A stretch of 64,000 nucleotides of DNA, taken from contig JALGQZ010000004.1 of NCBI GenBank assembly GCA_023105745.1, positions 68,747,112 through 68,811,111 on the forward strand, given 5' to 3'. Numbering within the stretch: the stretch's first letter is position 1; every line of letters starts with the position of its first letter. Positions 61,378-64,000 of the stretch are shown here, piece by piece. The notes beneath the pieces are model-generated. The model made no database searches. It was not told where the DNA came from and was given only the letters and a program-made list of their open reading frames with translations. Origin of the DNA: Austropuccinia psidii. Its lineage: Eukaryota; Basidiomycota; Pucciniomycetes; Pucciniales; Sphaerophragmiaceae. The position numbers and the translations under genes are program-made.

Positions 61378-64000
61378 CTATTTTTCAGGCTTTCTTTCAT
61401 GTCTGAACCTTCTTAGTAGTTTATCAGCATTTGGTATATCTTTCTCAAGTAGCAATTCATCTGCTTGAGTTGAATTTCTATACCTTACAAGGTATTCCCG
61501 TTCTTTTTTGTTTCTTGCCTTCTTTCTTTAAGGACTTTTACTATTTTCTTTTCCTCTCCACCTTCCAAGGGGGGAATTTCAAGTGGGGGTTTATTTCTTA
61601 GTGGAAATAACTCCTTGTCACTTGAACTGTAAGGTTTTATCAGACTTAAATGGAAAGCTGGGTGTTTGTTCATTAGTTCACCTGTGAGTTCCAATTGCAC
61701 AGCATTGGGTCCATGAAGTGCTTTTATCATAAATGGTCCTGCAAAGGAATCTTCTAATTTCTTTGGTCCTTTAATGTTATTGAAATTAAGGGTTGTTACT
61801 AGGACCAAATCTCCTATTTTGAAATCAGGTGGCTTATGACTTTTATCCCATCTTTCTTTTGCATATTTGAAAGAGTCTTGCATACATCAGTTTGCATGAT
61901 GTCTTGCTTTGTCAAGCATTATCTTAAAGCTTCTTGCTGTTGGATGTATATCCACTAACTCCTTTTTGAGGGTATCATAAGGAAGTCTTGGATTCCAACC
62001 TTTTTCTAGCAGTGCTGGTGTGTTGCCAGTAGAAGAATGGATTGATGTTTTATATGCCAGTTCAAGAGCTGGTATTAGTGTACACCAGTCATGGGTAAAA
62101 CCATCAGAATCTTTGAATTCGAGCCCATAAGCACAGAATATTCTGATCATGGCCTCTAAGGTCTGTATCATTCTTTCTGCTAAACCATCAGTTTGACGAT
62201 GGTAAGCTGTTGAGAATGATAATTTTGTCCCAAACAAGTTATGGAGATTTTTCCATAATGCTGAAGTTAACTTTGGGTCTCTGTCACTTATAATATTCTG
62301 GAATAAGGCTGTATGGCTAATAACTTTATTCCATATCATTATGGCTGTGTCCATAGCTGTGTCATCTTTATGACATGGTAGGAACATGGGAGCTTTGCTA
62401 TACCTGTCAACCAATACTAGGCATGCACTATAGCTGCTGTCTCCTCCTGGAGGTAATGCTGTTACCCAATCCATATGAACTATTTCCCAAGGGGATTTTG
62501 GTTCTTGGATTTGGATAATTGTTCCAAATTTCTTTCCTGTGGCTCTGTTGGCGTTTTGACATCTGTCACAGGTTTGGCAGTATTCTAAAACATCTTTCTT
62601 CCAATTTGGCCACCAAGAGCAGGTTGTTACCGTCTCTAGTGTCCTGTCTTCTGAAAGGTGTCCAGCTGCAACACTATCATGACACTCATGTAAAATAGTG
62701 TTTATCAGGGTTCTATCTGTTAAGGCCATAACACATGTGTGTTTTTTTCTATGGTAAAGGATTCCATCAAGGAGGTGGAATCTTCCCTCATCATATGCCT
62801 TTTTCCATGTTTCATGTAGTTTTGATGAAAGTGATGGGTATTTGCAGTCTTTCATTAGAAGTTGGCTTAAGATATGGCAATTTTTGTCTATCTTATAGCT
62901 TTCTTTAACTTGGCTAAAGAATTCTGTGCCAATGTCTGTAACACATATTCCTTCTATATGGTGTTCTTCTTCTGGTACCCATGCTGGATTGTCAGGGGTA
63001 TTTGCTAGAGCCCATCTGCATTTTTATGCATATTACCAGACTTATGAACAATAGTCATATTTCTTCTATATTCTTGGATAGCAATTTGCCATCTCAGCAT
63101 ATGTCTATTTGGAGTTTTCATATTTAATAGAGATTTTACAGCATTAAAGTCTGTAATCACATCAAATACTGTTCCATCCAAATAGTAATGTAGTTTTGCT
63201 AAAGCCCACACTAAGCAGAGGCATTCTATTTGGCTTGCTTCATATCTCGCTTCTGTTGGCTTTATCTGTCTTGAAATAAAACAAATTGGTCCTCCCACTG
63301 GTTTATCATTGAGAATTTGTGTCTGGTGTAGTGCAGCACCCAGTCCTTCTCGACAAGCATCAATGTACAGCTTGAAGGGTAGTTTCCAGTCTGGCATTAG
63401 AAGAAATGGGGCATTTGTTAAGGAATTTTTCAATTCCTCATATGCCTTGACTCTTTATTCTGTCATTTCATAGACTGTTTGTTGGTCACATAGCTTATAC
63501 AAGGATTTAGCAATTTTTGCAAAGTCCTTTATATGCTGTTTATAGTAACCAGCAACTACTAGAAATGACTGCATTTCTTTTTTGGCTTGAGGCATTGGCT
63601 TAAGTACTACTGCTGCTACTTTATTCTTGTCTATGCCTAGACTAAGTCCAAATACAACATGTCCTAGTGCTTTTAATTCACTGTATGCAAAATGACACTT
63701 TTTCAAGGAAATTTTCATATTCTCTTGGACTATTTTTTGTAGTACCCTTTCTAGTCTTGTAAGGTGATTTTCCCAAGTTTCTGAGCAAACTATGATATCA
63801 TCAATATAGATAATTAAGCATCCTTCTGATAATTCTTCAGGAAATATGGTATTCAACATTCTTTGACAATGGGAAGGCACATTTTTTATGCCAAATGGCT
63901 TTCTTAAGTATTCAAAAATTCCACAGTGGACTATTATCCTCAGTAGTTTTTTGGCATTGTCTGTGAAGACATTTTGATGAAAACCCTTTAAGGCATCCGT
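61378..64000 (-). pseudogene. pol: E7 pol, inactivated
   Basis: Covers RT (from the DALKGFHQ segment at the window edge, YIDD intact), RNase H, integrase and the chromodomain-like tail, very close to element A pol. Lesions relative to A: GAA to TAA near 63454 between RT and RNase H, a 13-bp deletion near 63018 between two AGATGG words, AGA to TGA near 61884 in the integrase C-terminus, and a one-base deletion near 61524 that shifts the chromodomain frame. The open pieces are 63880-63455, 63433-63005, 62855-61887 and 61883-61485. It cannot make an active enzyme. The 5' part is outside the window. Confidence 0.9.

Larger units (their letters stand above)
59293..64000 (-). mobile_element. E7: A-family element, 3' part, runs off right edge
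   Basis: Minus-strand copy with a 3' LTR (59293-61259), polypurine tract (reverse complement of TTCCCTACCACC at 61260) and pol to the window edge. The left flank is TGTAG; the other LTR is outside. Confidence 0.9.

Overview
The window looks like repeat-rich DNA of a filamentous fungus, most likely a basidiomycete. The evidence is AT-rich sequence, chromodomain-bearing Ty3/Gypsy (chromovirus-like) polyproteins, and short 80-90 nt GT..AG introns inside element ORFs; the taxonomic call is inference. I find no host gene, tRNA, rRNA or CRISPR array. At least 80% of the 64 kb is LTR retrotransposon, much of it nested.

Left block (1-12718) is a four-level nest, each element interrupted by the next. 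Element E4 (+, tail of pol plus 3' LTR) was entered by E3 (-, 5' LTR and leader). E3's leader was entered by E2 (-, 5' LTR and start of gag). E2's gag was entered by E1 (-, 5' LTR, leader, ORF1, gag running off the left edge). A partial LTR (13145-13868), anonymous AT-rich DNA and a decayed LTR-like relic (about 16584-16888) follow.

Central block (16889-37237): element A is complete, with two 2026-bp LTRs and the 5-bp target duplication TTCAT. It is split inside its gag-pol reading frame by a complete element B (22388-32022), a Tf1/sushi-like chromovirus with separate gag and pol frames. B's LTR contains a 15-nt sequence exactly complementary to the site just after the 5' LTR, which suggests self-priming. 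A and its relatives E1 and E2 share an unusual 5' organisation: an ATG-less first exon, a phase-1 intron (clear in A and E1), an ORF1 with a GW(N/H)P motif, then a -1 change of frame into gag. A has the heptamer CCCAAAG and B has GGGAAAA, each one codon before the stop of the upstream frame.

Right block (39270-57817): element D is a very young giant LTR element (18.5 kb) with 2004/2005-bp LTRs differing at about three positions. Its gag-protease ORF and RT-RNaseH-integrase ORF are separated by 8.3 kb. That gap holds two related proteins of unknown function (44264-45280 and 46302-46742), extra small ORFs, a five-copy hairpin repeat (45375-46166) and a second nine-copy hairpin family (49873-50910) whose stems vary with compensatory base changes around a conserved loop. 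This gag-X-Y-hairpins-pol cassette is the best candidate for an undescribed system.

Right end (59293-64000): an A-family element E7 on the minus strand, with its 3' LTR and a pol inactivated by several lesions, runs off the window.
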